Shown here: positions 1-9,810 of the stretch, piece by piece | Layout: every line of letters starts with the position of its first letter | How positions within the stretch are numbered: the stretch's first letter is position 1 | Assembly (NCBI GenBank): GCA_902806575.1 | Contig: CADCXD010000011.1 | Location: forward strand, 1,798,001 to 1,862,000 | Direction: 5' to 3' | From: Jackrogersella multiformis | Taxonomy: Eukaryota > Ascomycota > Sordariomycetes > Xylariales > Hypoxylaceae | Length of the DNA stretch: 64,000 nucleotides | The notes under the pieces: model-generated | The model's input: only the letters and a program-made list of their open reading frames with translations | Databases searched by the model: none | What the model was told of the DNA's origin: nothing | Program-made: the position numbers and the translations under genes

Positions 1-1048
1 GGACCAGGAGATGAGGGGGTGCGGTATATATGTATGGAAGGAAGGGGAAGAAGGCTAAAAATCAACTTACTTCTCATATCTCTCACAACCGTCACCACCG
101 GCTCCCCTCCAACATCCGCAAGCTCGCTTCACCAAGCAGCCCTCCAACCCCCTTCCCTAGGCACCTCCCTCCCACCTACACAGCCCACCCAGCACCAACG
201 AACCCCAAACCCCAACCCGCTCCCCGTAGTGATGGTTTCCAGGTCTCCACCGCCCCCGGCCGGAAGCCGAACCCGTCACGTTAAATCGCGCCCGCTATGC
301 AATATGCAGTTGTCCCGGTGCGGGGAGGCAACGCTTGACTGACGAGCGGCGGGCGAAGTCGCGGGCAACGCGCACGACGCACCGAAGAGCCATTTGCTGT
401 CGCACAAGGGCGGACGCTGGAGTTCGGTGCGTGGGCTTGCGGGCTCGTGACGAGTGTACCATGTAGGTATGTATATGGCTTCCGGCTGGAGGGGTTTCGC
501 TGTACTTTGATGTGCGGGAGTGCGGGTGGTGTGTTTGGAGTGGGCTGGTACGGGGTGTGTTGGGTAAGGGGAAGGGAAGAGGGGAGGTGAGGGAGGTGGG
601 AGACTGTTGGTGTGATAAGAGAGTTGACGGCGGAGGAAAGTGGTGATGTGGTCGGAGATGATGTGATGTATAACTGACAAAGCTTGCGAGAACACCACAC
701 GTGCGTATATCCCCTAGGAATCCTTCACTATAGACTAGCTATATTAACAGTTAGCTCATTCGGGGATAATAGAGGCGGCCCAAAATTACCCAAATGATTA
801 CCCAAACTGAGGATCTCGTTAGCATAGGTTTGTTGGAGCTTGAGTATAGATGGAAAGGAAGGGAAAGGTATTGAAGAACAAACTTACGATCTCTTCTTCA
901 ACGTGGCTAGCATGCCCTAACTTTCCGTTTACTCTTGTTCACTCCCCATTACCTATTCGGGTCAGCTCCGCAACGGGCAAAAGGTAAAGGTAGAGGCAGA
1001 CACTTACGTTCCGCCCGATGTGCTTCATCCGCGCACAACAGTCCAGTC
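1..1048. other. left edge, no gene supported
   Basis: Open frames exist on both strands here, but they are low-complexity Pro/Ser/Thr translations of pyrimidine-rich DNA and overlap each other in several frames. None carries a recognisable domain. The stretch around 500-620 is purine-rich on the plus strand, so pyrimidine-rich on the minus strand, which would suit a promoter or 5' leader of a minus-strand transcript. The part near 900-1048 is the 3' flank of the minus-strand CDC26-like gene. I cannot name a gene here. Confidence 0.5.
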
Positions 1049-1685
1049 CTACCGCCTCCTCGCTCCTCCACCGGCTCCCGTCGTCGATCCCGCGATCCCT
1101 ATCCGCTCCTCTCTACTCCTCGTCATCATGCGCCCCGGCGCCGGGGGCGGCACGGCAGACGGCTCGGTGCTCCCTTGCCGACTAGCAGCCGCCCGTGTGG
1201 TACCCGTCCTGGCCATGCCCCCCTGCTGAGTCGCACCTGTGATACGCTGCATCCTTGTCGGCGCTGCGGGCACAGCCGTAGATGTAGGACCCGCAGCATT
1301 CTGCTGCTGCTGTTGGCCCCTAGTCGCCCTCGCTTGCTGTATGTACGCGGCTCGCACGGCTCCGGGGCTTTGGGGGCGTCCGGAGAATTGCTCCCGCGCG
1401 GCGCGCGCGCGGCTCCGTCACGAAGGGTCGGTTACGTCCGCGTCCACGTCCCGCATGTCCTCGTCGTCTTCTGCCGGTGGGGGTGGTGGTGATGGGGTCA
1501 GGAGGACGAAGACGTGTCCATGGCTGTGGGGGCGGTTGTTGTTGTGGTGGGAGCGAGGGCCGCGAATGTGTCTGGGATTGCTGCGTCTGGGTTTGCAGGG
1601 CGGCGGCGGAGGCGAAGCGCCGGTCTTCGTATGCTGCTACGTCTTCGGCGGTGAGGGTGAGGGTTGTTGGGGGGCGGCGGAGCAT
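1049..1685 (-). CDS. CDC26: CDC26-like anaphase-promoting complex subunit; gene model uncertain
   Basis: CDC26 is a small APC/C subunit that stabilises the TPR protein CDC16 through its extreme N-terminus. The ATG at 1685 opens with MLRRPPTTLTLTAEDVAAYE, which fits the conserved CDC26 N-terminus (MLRR-P-T...DV..YE). Near the 3' end, in another frame, lies RSREERIGI, the conserved C-terminal motif of the family. The two ends are not in one continuous frame, and the intervening frame also carries a TGA near 1420. One in-phase solution uses exons 1685-1514, 1470-1436 and 1390-1049 with introns of 43 nt (GTCTTC...GGCAG) and 45 nt (GTAACC...GGGAG), giving 182 aa. The first donor is non-consensus and no similar protein was available to test this. 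Frameshifts or assembly errors in the GCGCGC-rich stretch around 1398-1411 are equally possible. The identity of the two ends is fairly secure; the middle is not. Confidence 0.6.
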
Positions 1686-3218
1686 TGTGTGTTTGTGTGT
1701 GTGTGTGTGGTTTTTTTTTTGGTTGAGTTGTAGTGATTTTGTGGCTTACTATGGAGTTTCTCTGTTCTTTTCTTGGCTGTGATGTTTGATAGATCCAAAG
1801 AATGTCGCCCAAATGAGACAGGCGAGGGTGACGAAGAATGAAGATATTGGATCGGATCTTTTGTTGATTGATATCGAGTATTCGGGTAGTGATGCTAGTC
1901 CAATTGCTATACAAGATGGTGTAGTAGAGAAATAATGACGTAGACCAACAATGTTGATTACTTAGCTTGGTAGCTTGGTATGTATGTAGGTAAAGTTGAA
2001 TGCTTGGATGAATGGATGCTCGAAATGTGGTTGGGGAAGAATAAGAATAAACAGAAGCTTAAAATAGGCTGAAGAGCACCAAGGTTCCAAGGTTAAAAAC
2101 CCCAAGATGAGCAGCTGCGGGGTAGAGATTTAGCGCTGTTATTTGTCCAGGTATGTGGGGGGTTTTAGGTACCTAGGTAGTTCAGCCCTATTAGTGGATA
2201 CATAGATACATTAGCAGCCGCGTCCAGTCGCGTCAGCTTTTGCGTGAGGAAAAATTGTTGAGGGAAAAGAAAAAAATCCTCGATGAATTTTAGGAATTAA
2301 ATAGAAAAGATTCAAGACACTAGGTACCCAGGTACCTAAATAGGTATGGTGGGGTCTTACCGCTCTGATTACCCTAGGTAGGCTAGGTACCTACCTACCT
2401 GGTAACTTCACTACCCCTCGTCACCTGCCCAATCACATCATGGATAGATCTTGATTTACCTATTAGCCCTCGCCATAATTATAGGGAACGATAAGCTATA
2501 GAGCACTATAATTATCGTCCGCCGTACGACGATAACTTCACTTAATCCTAATTTAAACACTTGTAGTTCCTGCAAAGCGTATCTACCTAGGTAGGTAACT
2601 TCCTATTACCTACCTAGCATGGTATAACCGCATGTCACCCGACCGGGTTCCTATCCCGTAGGACCTAGGTACTTAACGCAATGTCTTCTTCGGGAGGTTC
2701 TATATGAGGAGCAATGAGACGCTTAGGCGGCCATTCAGCGGCCTCGAAATCATATTCTATCATGAGTACCCGACACTAGGATTTGGTATTTGGCTGTAAT
2801 ACCTAGGTATTGCCTTTACAATCGAATGGTCAAAGTCATGGAGAACTTCCGGTCAACCAATTTCCATCTACAACTAATATGACCATATGGTCCATTAATA
2901 ACGATACATCAGCATTGATATGCGAGCTGCGGTCGACACACCTTTGTGAGAGCCTCAGGAAATTCCCAACGATACATCATCCTATCCATGCAGATACCAG
3001 CTACTGTCAGCTTGGCTGTTAAGATCGTCTTTATTCCCTTTTCTCCTCGATAGCGCATGCTTTCCTACACCAGAAATACTGATACCTAGATAGATAAGTA
3101 TACTAATAGTTATAAGATATTCATTAGTAATTCAAAAAGATCGTTACAAAGTGAGATGAGGCATGTATTCCCAGCAGTCGATCTATACCTATGTACCTGG
3201 TATCATTCAATATGCTAA
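1686..3218. other. intergenic, rich in TACCTAGGTA-type repeats
   Basis: The first 200 bases are the CDC26 upstream region, with a T-rich run near 1711-1720. From about 2160 the DNA becomes AT-rich and carries repeated TAGGTACC and CCTAGGTA blocks, clearest at 2162-2183, 2318-2350, 2369-2406 and 2580-2620. I see no credible coding sequence. Confidence 0.6.
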
Positions 3219-3666
3219 CACTACCTCTGTCAACTCATATTGAGACTCCATGACGCAGAAGATAATCATGACATTGTCAATAAAGAGATGATTCAAGTAC
3301 GCGAGCAGATTAACTTCCAAAAGATGAAAGATGACTCTTAGTGGTTCTCTGTCATCGCCCAGATCTTCTCTAGACAATACATGGGTCACACGATGACGGT
3401 CTCCATCCTCACCATGACCCAGCTCGGCGGCTCTCAGATAATCCAGAACTTCCAGAAATTTATACCACGCCCTCTTCAGCACAACCAGCTTTGTGGCTGT
3501 AGTTGTCTACTTTTTCCCTTTGCCGGAAACTTCAAGAAAATCGCTAGAAGAGATTGCGGAACTATTCAGCGGCACCCTTGCTACCGTTCATATCGGGGAA
3601 ATCGATGTCGATGTGAAGAGCATCGAGTTGGATCAACATCTTGTAGAGACAAGAAGCAGAGTCTAG
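3219..3666 (+). pseudogene. decayed MFS sugar-transporter fragment
   Basis: Two overlapping plus-strand frames read like separate parts of one major-facilitator sugar transporter. From 3219 one frame gives RLHDAEDNHDIVNKEM and then REQINFQKM, resembling the central cytosolic loop of fungal sugar porters. After an in-frame TAG at 3336-3338 it continues to a segment resembling the start of TM7 (SILTMTQLGG). A second frame, open from 3442, gives a hydrophobic stretch followed by PETSRKSLEEIAELF, close to the family signature PETKG.SLEE after TM12, and ends at the TAG at 3664-3666. The stop, the frame change and the absence of TM1-6 and TM8-11 mark it as a relic. The roughly 90-codon minus-strand open frame over the same bases is taken as a shadow. 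The sugar-transporter reading rests on motif memory only. Confidence 0.6.
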
Positions 3667-4152
3667 GCAAATCCTGAAGCCCTTTGTCATGACATGTAAT
3701 AGGTAGATATTCTGGATTTTATGCTTTTCAACATGAAGAATAACTTATAATAGTAATTCAGTAGAGCACTAGATAAAACATAGGTATGTCCAGGTCCGTA
3801 ATGTATACCCTCATGCTAGGCTATTATCAACCCTTTTCAACCCTGGTTCCATTTTGCATTATTCAAGGCCTAAAATGTAATTAAGGGGGACTTCAAAAAA
3901 TAGGGGTTCGTTCACTAACACGCGATAAGCTGTTATCAGTAGGTAGTTTGATAGCCCACTGTAGAGAGGTCCACTAAAATTTTCCCATCCTCCAACTTTC
4001 AACTTTCAACTTCCAGCAGAAAAACAGTTCGGCACAATATCAGCCAATTCGAATACACAACCATACAATAATCTTTTAAAATAAGATCTACTTCAAAATA
4101 GCTTCAACATACCGTTCCATAAAGACAAACGCGATCAACGAGCGACCCCCCG
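3667..4152. other. intergenic, TMA23 upstream region
   Basis: AT-rich spacer between the transporter relic and TMA23. The last 150 bases have CAACTTTCAACTTTCAACTT repeats and a C/A-rich leader just before the ATG at 4153, as expected of a fungal 5' UTR. No open frame of interest. Confidence 0.5.
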
Positions 4153-4839
4153 ATGAACGCGCATGCCCTCTTAACCGCCCAAGGGTGGCGGGGCACCGGG
4201 CACACTCTGCACCCGACAAGCGACGGCACGGGATTGGCGCACCACCTGCTGATCAAGCGCAACGACGATGGGGGCGGACTCGGCAGCAAGAAGGACCACA
4301 AGCAAGAGGCATGGTGGCTGAACGCATTCGACCAGGCCCTCAAGGGTATCGACACCAAGAGCGGGACTATGAAGCAGACCCTCAAGGGCGGCGCGTTGGA
4401 AAAGATCACCGCCAAAGGCGCGGCCACCAAGTACACGGGCACCAGGGGATTGTACTCTTCGTTCGTGAGGGGAGGAACCATAGAGGGCACCGTAGGAGCG
4501 AACACAGCGACGACGGGCCTTCCGACGCCGCCGGATAGCGGCGTGGCTACACCGGTTGCTGGCGCTAGCACGGATGGGGACGAACGGGAGGCCAAGAAGG
4601 AGACGAAGGAGGAGCGGAGAGCGAGACGGGAGGCGAAACGGTTAAGAAAGGCAGAGAAACAAGCGAGGAAAGAAGCGGAGGAGCGAGCCGCCACGAAGGT
4701 CGAGAAGAAAAAGGCTAAGAAGGCGGAGCGGGAACATCTCAAGATTGGAGAGATTAGAGAGGAACGGAGCGCGAGGAGAGACGCGAGGCGGAGGCGAAAA
4801 GAGGATAAGAGACGGCTTAAAACGGCATCTGCTAGATAA
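4153..4839 (+). CDS. TMA23: TMA23-like nucleolar G-patch protein
   Basis: Intronless, 228 aa. Residues about 4-50 form a G-patch-like segment starting LLTAQGWRGTGHTLH, followed by HLLIKRNDDGGGLG and then EAWWLNAFDQALKGID. This order (AxGW...GxGL...KR...GLG...EAWW..LFD..LK) matches yeast Tma23, a nucleolar ribosome-associated protein acting in small-subunit biogenesis. After a short hydrophilic linker the C-terminal third (residues about 140-228) is almost entirely Lys/Arg/Glu/Ala, a charged coiled-coil-like tail typical of nucleolar proteins. The ATG at 4153 is the first in a C/A-rich leader and gives the family's usual N-terminus. The coding part is clearly more GC-rich than its flanks. The similar-length frame on the opposite strand is a shadow. 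Confidence 0.82.
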   Translation: MNAHALLTAQGWRGTGHTLHPTSDGTGLAHHLLIKRNDDGGGLGSKKDHKQEAWWLNAFDQALKGIDTKSGTMKQTLKGGALEKITAKGAATKYTGTRGLYSSFVRGGTIEGTVGANTATTGLPTPPDSGVATPVAGASTDGDEREAKKETKEERRARREAKRLRKAEKQARKEAEERAATKVEKKKAKKAEREHLKIGEIREERSARRDARRRRKEDKRRLKTASAR

Positions 4840-5141
4840 GCAGGTGACGCTTGCTATCTATCTACCTAGGGATGCATTAACACAAAGAGATCCGCCAGAT
4901 CCTCCGAAGAAGACGCAACTGCCATAAAGCCTTAATATCCTCCGAGCTCCTCCCACCTAGGTCTTGCTTAGCGGGATTGGATGCAGCGTATTGAATTCGT
5001 GGAATTCTTATGTTTGGGAGAAGGAGAAGGTCGAGGCCATCTTGATCGTGATCGGAGCCAACCTTCGTGGACCTGCGTTAATGGGTATGCGGTTGGGCAT
5101 TTTTCTAGGATGCTGCTCACCATCGGATATGGTCAGCTCGT

Positions 5142-5324
5142 TTATTCTAGCTCGTGCTCATCGATGGCCTCCTGCGACTCGCGCCACTTGTGCCATTCCA
5201 TCAAGACTACCATCGAAATGAGAACAATAGAGACTAGTGTTACAGCAACAATGGCGAGAACCTTACTGGTATTTGAATCGTCATTTTGCTCTCGTTTGAG
5301 ACTGAGTCGTGTATTTTCCATCAT
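5142..5324 (-). CDS. possible small single-pass membrane protein (60 aa)
   Basis: ATG-ATG start at 5324, 60 codons. The protein has a charged N-terminus (MMENTRLSLKREQNDD), one strong hydrophobic segment at about residues 21-42 (VLAIVAVTLVSIVLISMVVL) and a charged C-terminus. That is the layout of a tail-anchored or single-pass micropeptide. It begins 145 bases beyond the THG1 stop codon on the same strand, so it could lie in the THG1 3' UTR, be a separate gene, or be the last exon of something larger. I do not recognise the family. Confidence 0.35.
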   Translation of the reverse strand: MMENTRLSLKREQNDDSNTSKVLAIVAVTLVSIVLISMVVLMEWHKWRESQEAIDEHELE

Positions 5325-5469
5325 GCTTCAAGAATTCCTCTAGTCAAATTATGTCTAGCGAGGGCGTATGGGGGGATTTCTAGTCCTCTATGGCAAGGCG
5401 ATTTTACGTAAAAAAATGACCCTGATTCAGTATGATGAGGCAGTGATTCAGCGTGATAACTATTTATTA

Positions 5470-6740
5470 TTACGTCTCCTTGGGGATTTTCCCTGGTTTG
5501 TTGGACAGCAGCCATGGTCGTTTCTCCCAGAAATCGTCCTTTATAATGTCCGAATGATCAACCAACACCCTTGCCTTCGCTCGTCGTTTTCTATCGTTGT
5601 CGTCCTGCGTCTTGGATTGCTGCACAGGCTCCCCTAGCTCATCGGTAGCCTTCGCCACGTCATGATCGCCCGGCTCAAAGAGTTCGTACTAGCCATCGTC
5701 AGTGCGGGATCATCGTGTATAGTGTAGAGGGGGGAAACCTTACATCTCGATATACTACACTCCCCTTCTTGAAGATCTCTAGCTCGTTGTTGTAATTGAG
5801 TTTGAATTTTGAGAATAATATCTCGTTCTTGTCGGCGGCGAGCGTCCCCTGGATACTGATTAACATCGGTTTATGTAAGAGGAGGCACGCCACTCACTGA
5901 TAGGAACTTTTCAGCATCCTTGGCGTTCATTCCACCTAGCTGGACGAGCGACCAAAATGTGGTATTGTATAAGTTGTTGATATGGCCTACTTGCTCGTCA
6001 GTATATATAATCTAGCTAGGAACTGATAGAGAGGTTTACAGTCTACCTGGCGCCAACTCATGTAGTCGCGTAGGCTCTGTACATTAGGATAGCAAACGGC
6101 TCGGCCATCAAAGCTAGGGAGAGGAGGCGACAATGGCGTATCCGGGAAGTAGGTTGACCAAAGATAGATGTAATACGCCGTAAATGTCGAAACTATCGTT
6201 GAAACTATTTTGCTGTGGGGTTTGAATAAGTCGTGTCTCCCTAGTTATTATAATCAATCTCCTGGGTGACTCACCTAGACCTCCTTTCGAATATGGTGCA
6301 GGTTTTGTGGAAAACGAAGCTGGTGAAATTTAGTAGAGACTCTATATCCTCTGGTATCCACGAGATTTAAGAGAACAGAATACCTATACTCGTCGCTGAC
6401 ACCGTATGCGATGGTGATATCATGAATCTCACTCACGACCGCTTTGGCGGCGGCGTTCATCAAGTCAAGAGCTCTACGATCATTGGGCTTCTCGAAGTTG
6501 TACTTGGCGCAGAGTCTATGTCACAAAAGGGATCAGAACAGAGCTAGCAGATAATAAGTTATATTTGGGAATGGTACTTCGTGAAGCCTCTCCCATCTAT
6601 TCTTACTACGATCCAAGTATTGGGTAGCAAGTTATCGGTCTGCTCGAACTGTTTGACATATCCGAACCTGAGGTTTAAAAGTTAGATATATCACATCTAG
6701 AGGCCAGTCTGAAGGGGATGGCCTGCCTTGAATTAGCCAT
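5470..6740 (-). CDS. THG1: tRNA-His guanylyltransferase, eight exons
   Basis: Adds the essential G-1 to the 5' end of tRNA-His by reverse (3'-5') polymerisation, so that histidyl-tRNA synthetase can recognise it. Exons: 6740-6727, 6667-6578, 6515-6384, 6319-6275, 6212-6040, 5986-5898, 5848-5744, 5688-5470. All phases close, giving 288 aa, the usual length. Visible motifs are RIDGRGF with metal-binding D29, YGVSDEYSFVFHK with D76 and E77, DYMSWRQVDCHINNLYNT, GTLAADKNEILF and the C-terminal DHSDIIKDDFWEKRPWLL. Introns are 49-64 nt; several end in CTAAC or CTGAC branch sites. Intron 1 (6726-6668) follows a 14-nt exon (ATG GCT AAT TCA AG) and starts GC rather than GT, apparently a GC-AG intron with a good CTAAC branch. 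No canonical alternative gives the right N-terminus. Divergent from SWD1. Confidence 0.93.
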
Positions 6741-7297
6741 CGGGTCGGTTTACTCCTAGACAATATGATCGATATAGGCTTTCTAGGTAGATAGTTAGGC
6801 ACATTAAAATTGTGATTATCATGAAGATCTGATTGTATAGGTTTAAAGTACCTACCTGATGTCTGTTGTTAACATTAATGTATAGTACCTATGTACTTTG
6901 CTTAGGTACATGTACCTAGAGGTACTGGTAAGGACTGATCTACATCGAAGGCTGCTCTCATAGTGGGGCCAGTAGGGTGGAGAATCCCTGTCATAAACCC
7001 TTGCAAAATATAGATAGGTACTAGGGTACCTACCTAATGTAATGGATCTCCATGATCTGCAAGGCTACGGCATTGGATTTATCAAGTAGAAGCTGCGACA
7101 ACAAAATTCAATTAATACCACCTACCTACCTAGGTACATATACCTAGTAAACCTTGGAATTGGCATAGTTTATATAGTGCGTTTGACAGCTTCTGCTTCT
7201 TCCCACCTACATACCTAACCTACCCAAGTACATACAATCAACACCTTACAAGCAACTCTGTCTATTTTCTCGAGTCGCTGAACATGAACGGGCCAAC
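6741..7297. other. THG1/SWD1 divergent promoter region
   Basis: A 557-base spacer between two divergent genes. It carries several GTACCTA/TAGGTAC blocks (about 6845-6920, 7012-7036, 7118-7147), all outside coding sequence. The final 100 bases are C/A-rich leader for SWD1. Confidence 0.6.
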
Positions 7298-7301
7298 ATG
7301 A
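7284..7301 (+). promoter_or_regulatory. uORF overlapping the SWD1 start codon
   Basis: ATG AAC GGG CCA ACA TGA begins 14 bases before the SWD1 ATG, and its TGA stop overlaps that ATG in the arrangement ATGA (7298-7301). A ribosome starting at the upstream ATG would stop exactly on the main start, so SWD1 translation would depend on leaky scanning or short-range reinitiation. The effect is inferred; the overlap is seen directly. Confidence 0.6.
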
Positions 7302-8785
7302 ATCTGTTGCTTTCCGACGACTACCTCCTCCAGGATTATCCTGAGAATATCACCAACACCATCCGATCCGGCCACACAACATGTTTACGATTCAACCGGA
7401 AAGGCGACTACCTAGCCTCGGGTCGCGTCGATGGCACCGTGGTGGTTTGGGATCTCGAGACCATGGGTGTGGCGCGGAAGTTAAGAGGTCATAGGGCGGC
7501 TATAACTTCGCTTAGTTGGTCTAGATGTGGCCGCTACTTGCTCTCTGCTTGTCAAGGCTGGAGAGCCGTTTTGTGGGATTTGCAAGATGGCACGAGGTAT
7601 CGAGAGGTACGCTTTCGCGCGCCAATCTATACCGCCGACTTGCATCCTTGGAACCAGTAAGCATTACCCAAGTAATTGCGATGTTATTTCGGCCATCACT
7701 GATCACACCGCCAACATAGCACGATGTTTGTAGCGTCCATCTTTGACGAGGCACCATCATTAGTTGACATGAGTGGCCCGAGCGACATCAAACACACCCT
7801 TCCCTCCGCGCCGAAACGGACTAATACTGACGCCGACGCTGCGACTAAGGAGAAACAAGCGAAGGAAGATGCGAAGCAGATGACAACTGCGACGGTGTGG
7901 ACAGCTGCGGGAGACCATATCCTCGCAGGTACGAATAAGGGCCGCTTCAATATTATAGACGCCAACACCCGCGAGATCATATGGTCGGAAAAGATATGTA
8001 GTTCGGTAGTAACTACGATACGATTGACGGGATCCGGACGTGAATTACTAGTCAACTCTCAAGATCGCATTATCAGAACCTTCCATATACCGAACCTCTC
8101 AGCCGAGGACCTCGATCCCGATACGATACAGATGCCACTCGAACACAAATTCCAAGATGTCGTGAACAGGCTCTCCTGGAATCACGTCACATTCAGCGCT
8201 ACCGGAGAATACGTGGCAGCATCTACATATAACAATCACGAATTATATATATGGGAACGAAATCACGGTAGTCTAGTCCGGATGCTAGAGGGGCCCAAAG
8301 AGGAGCAGGGAGTTATCGAGTGGCATCCGCACAGGGCTGTATTAGCCGCGTGCGGGCTCGAAACCGGTCGCATCTACATTTGGTCGGTAACCACGCCGCA
8401 ACGCTGGTCGGCATTGGCACCAGACTTCGTCGAGGTGGAGGAAAATGTCGAGTACATCGAGAAGGAAGACGAGTTTGACATTCACCCGCAGGAGGAGATA
8501 AATAAGCGCAGGCTAGACCAGGAGGACGAGGATATCGACGTATTGAGCTTGGACCCGAGCAAAGGAGGGTACGACGAGGATAATGACGAGGCGGGGTTTC
8601 GGATGCCGGTGCTATTTAATCTCGGGGAGAGCGACAGCGAGGAGGAATTTGTTACCGTGTCTACAGGAACAGTACGCCGTCGGAGCCTGGGCGAAGGCCA
8701 CGAGGGTGAGGCTCCTGACGAGGAGAAGGTAGTTGGAGGTAAGAAGACGGTCGCTGCGAGGGGGACGAGGGGTCGGAAGAAGTAA
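7298..8785 (+). CDS. SWD1: COMPASS (Set1 complex) WD40 subunit Swd1/RBBP5
   Basis: Swd1 (RBBP5 in animals) is a core WD-repeat subunit of the Set1/COMPASS histone H3K4 methyltransferase. Exons 7298-7656 and 7720-8785, with a 63-nt intron (GTAAGC...CATAG), give 474 aa. The N-terminus MNLLLSDDYLLQDYPENI is the family's. WD40 blades follow: CLRFNRKGDYLASGRVDGTVVVWD, with blade ends VVVWD and AVLWD, then HPWNHTMFVAS, NIIDANTREIIW and LYIWERN, WHPHRAVLAACGLETGRIYIW. The C-terminal 100 residues are acidic (EDEFDIHPQEE, DQEDEDIDVLSL) and end in a basic GTRGRKK tail, the part that binds Ash2 and Set1 partners in the family. The ATG is preceded by an overlapping uORF at 7284. Confidence 0.92.
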
Positions 8786-9810
8786 GATAGCAATTTGTCT
8801 TCTAAAGCCTCCAACGTCTTCAATGGTAATGGTAGACGTTACGATAATTCCGCCAACAATTTCTATGATATTACCTGATCATATCCTAGGTATACTGGTA
8901 GTATTGGTGCTGATTGCGCTTCGGAAATTTGTAGGTACCTAGGTACGTTGTAATCTAGGTACGTACCTTATATATGCAATGCTAGGCGCGTACCTTCCGC
9001 AATGGAATTAGAATTGCGACATGCATTGGCAGCTGCTATTGACTCATTCTTGCCTACTTCGATTTTTGGAGTTGACTTTCGATGCGCGTGGGGTGGAAGC
9101 ACAAGCACATTACGTATATACCTGGGTATCCCCAAATATTTTAGTTGTAAGTACCTAGGTACTCAAATCAGCCGCATGGATTAATTTACTTCCGAGAAAA
9201 CCAGTGTTCCCAAAAAGGCTTAGCGCGCTTTCGTGGCGGCTCCTGGCTCAGTTTCTTAGTTCCTCTCAACTCTTTTCGAAGGATACCTTCATTTCACACC
9301 AAAACAACAATTTCACGATTCATCCAACATCACAACGCGACTCAGGTATCGCACCAGTTACCTTCCTGCGACTATCTGACATCGCCTATTCAATCAAAAT
9401 AGTCATTTCTCGATTATCGCGATTCCTCCGCCGGCTCGCGCGCGCTCTGGTCTGATTTGGATCATCTTCCTTGGGGCCTTTGGCCTGGTTGGCAACGGCC
9501 CTCCAGTGCCATCCTGAATGTCTGTATTGAGTAGGTAACTAATTAATACTTCCATCATCATTCGCGCTGCCAGCAGTATATCACCTTCTTTCTCACTATT
9601 TTTCTATCGACCGATCGCCCCACCTTACGAATCACGAACCGACCCAAGTAACGCACCCAACTTGTCCACTTGTTTCTTTCTTTTTCATCGTTCCGACCTA
9701 CCATCATTCACTTCACACATCAATCACGATATCCCTAGGACGCGCATCATTAAAACAAATACCATCATTTGAAATTCACTACCTTAATTTTCAACCAAAT
9801 ATCCTTCATC
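8786..9810. other. intergenic, RPB1 promoter and leader
   Basis: Contains TAGGTAC/GTACCTA clusters at 8885-8972 and 9120-9165. From about 9560 the plus strand is strongly pyrimidine-rich (for example TTTCTTTCTTTTTCATCG near 9672-9690), as in the 5' leaders of highly expressed fungal genes. Short open frames here look like leader sequence, not genes. Confidence 0.55.

Noticed and set aside
935..1492. 185-codon plus-strand frame over the CDC26 region
   Set aside because: It is Arg/Ser/Pro low complexity and antisense to the recognisable CDC26 ends.
3207..3482. Minus-strand frame of 91 codons
   Set aside because: It lies opposite the sugar-transporter relic, whose plus-strand motifs explain the sequence better; it starts at GTG with a stop not far upstream.
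4104..4742. 212-codon frame antisense to TMA23
   Set aside because: It is a Ser/Ala/Phe-rich mirror of the Lys/Arg/Glu-rich TMA23 tail, a typical antisense shadow.
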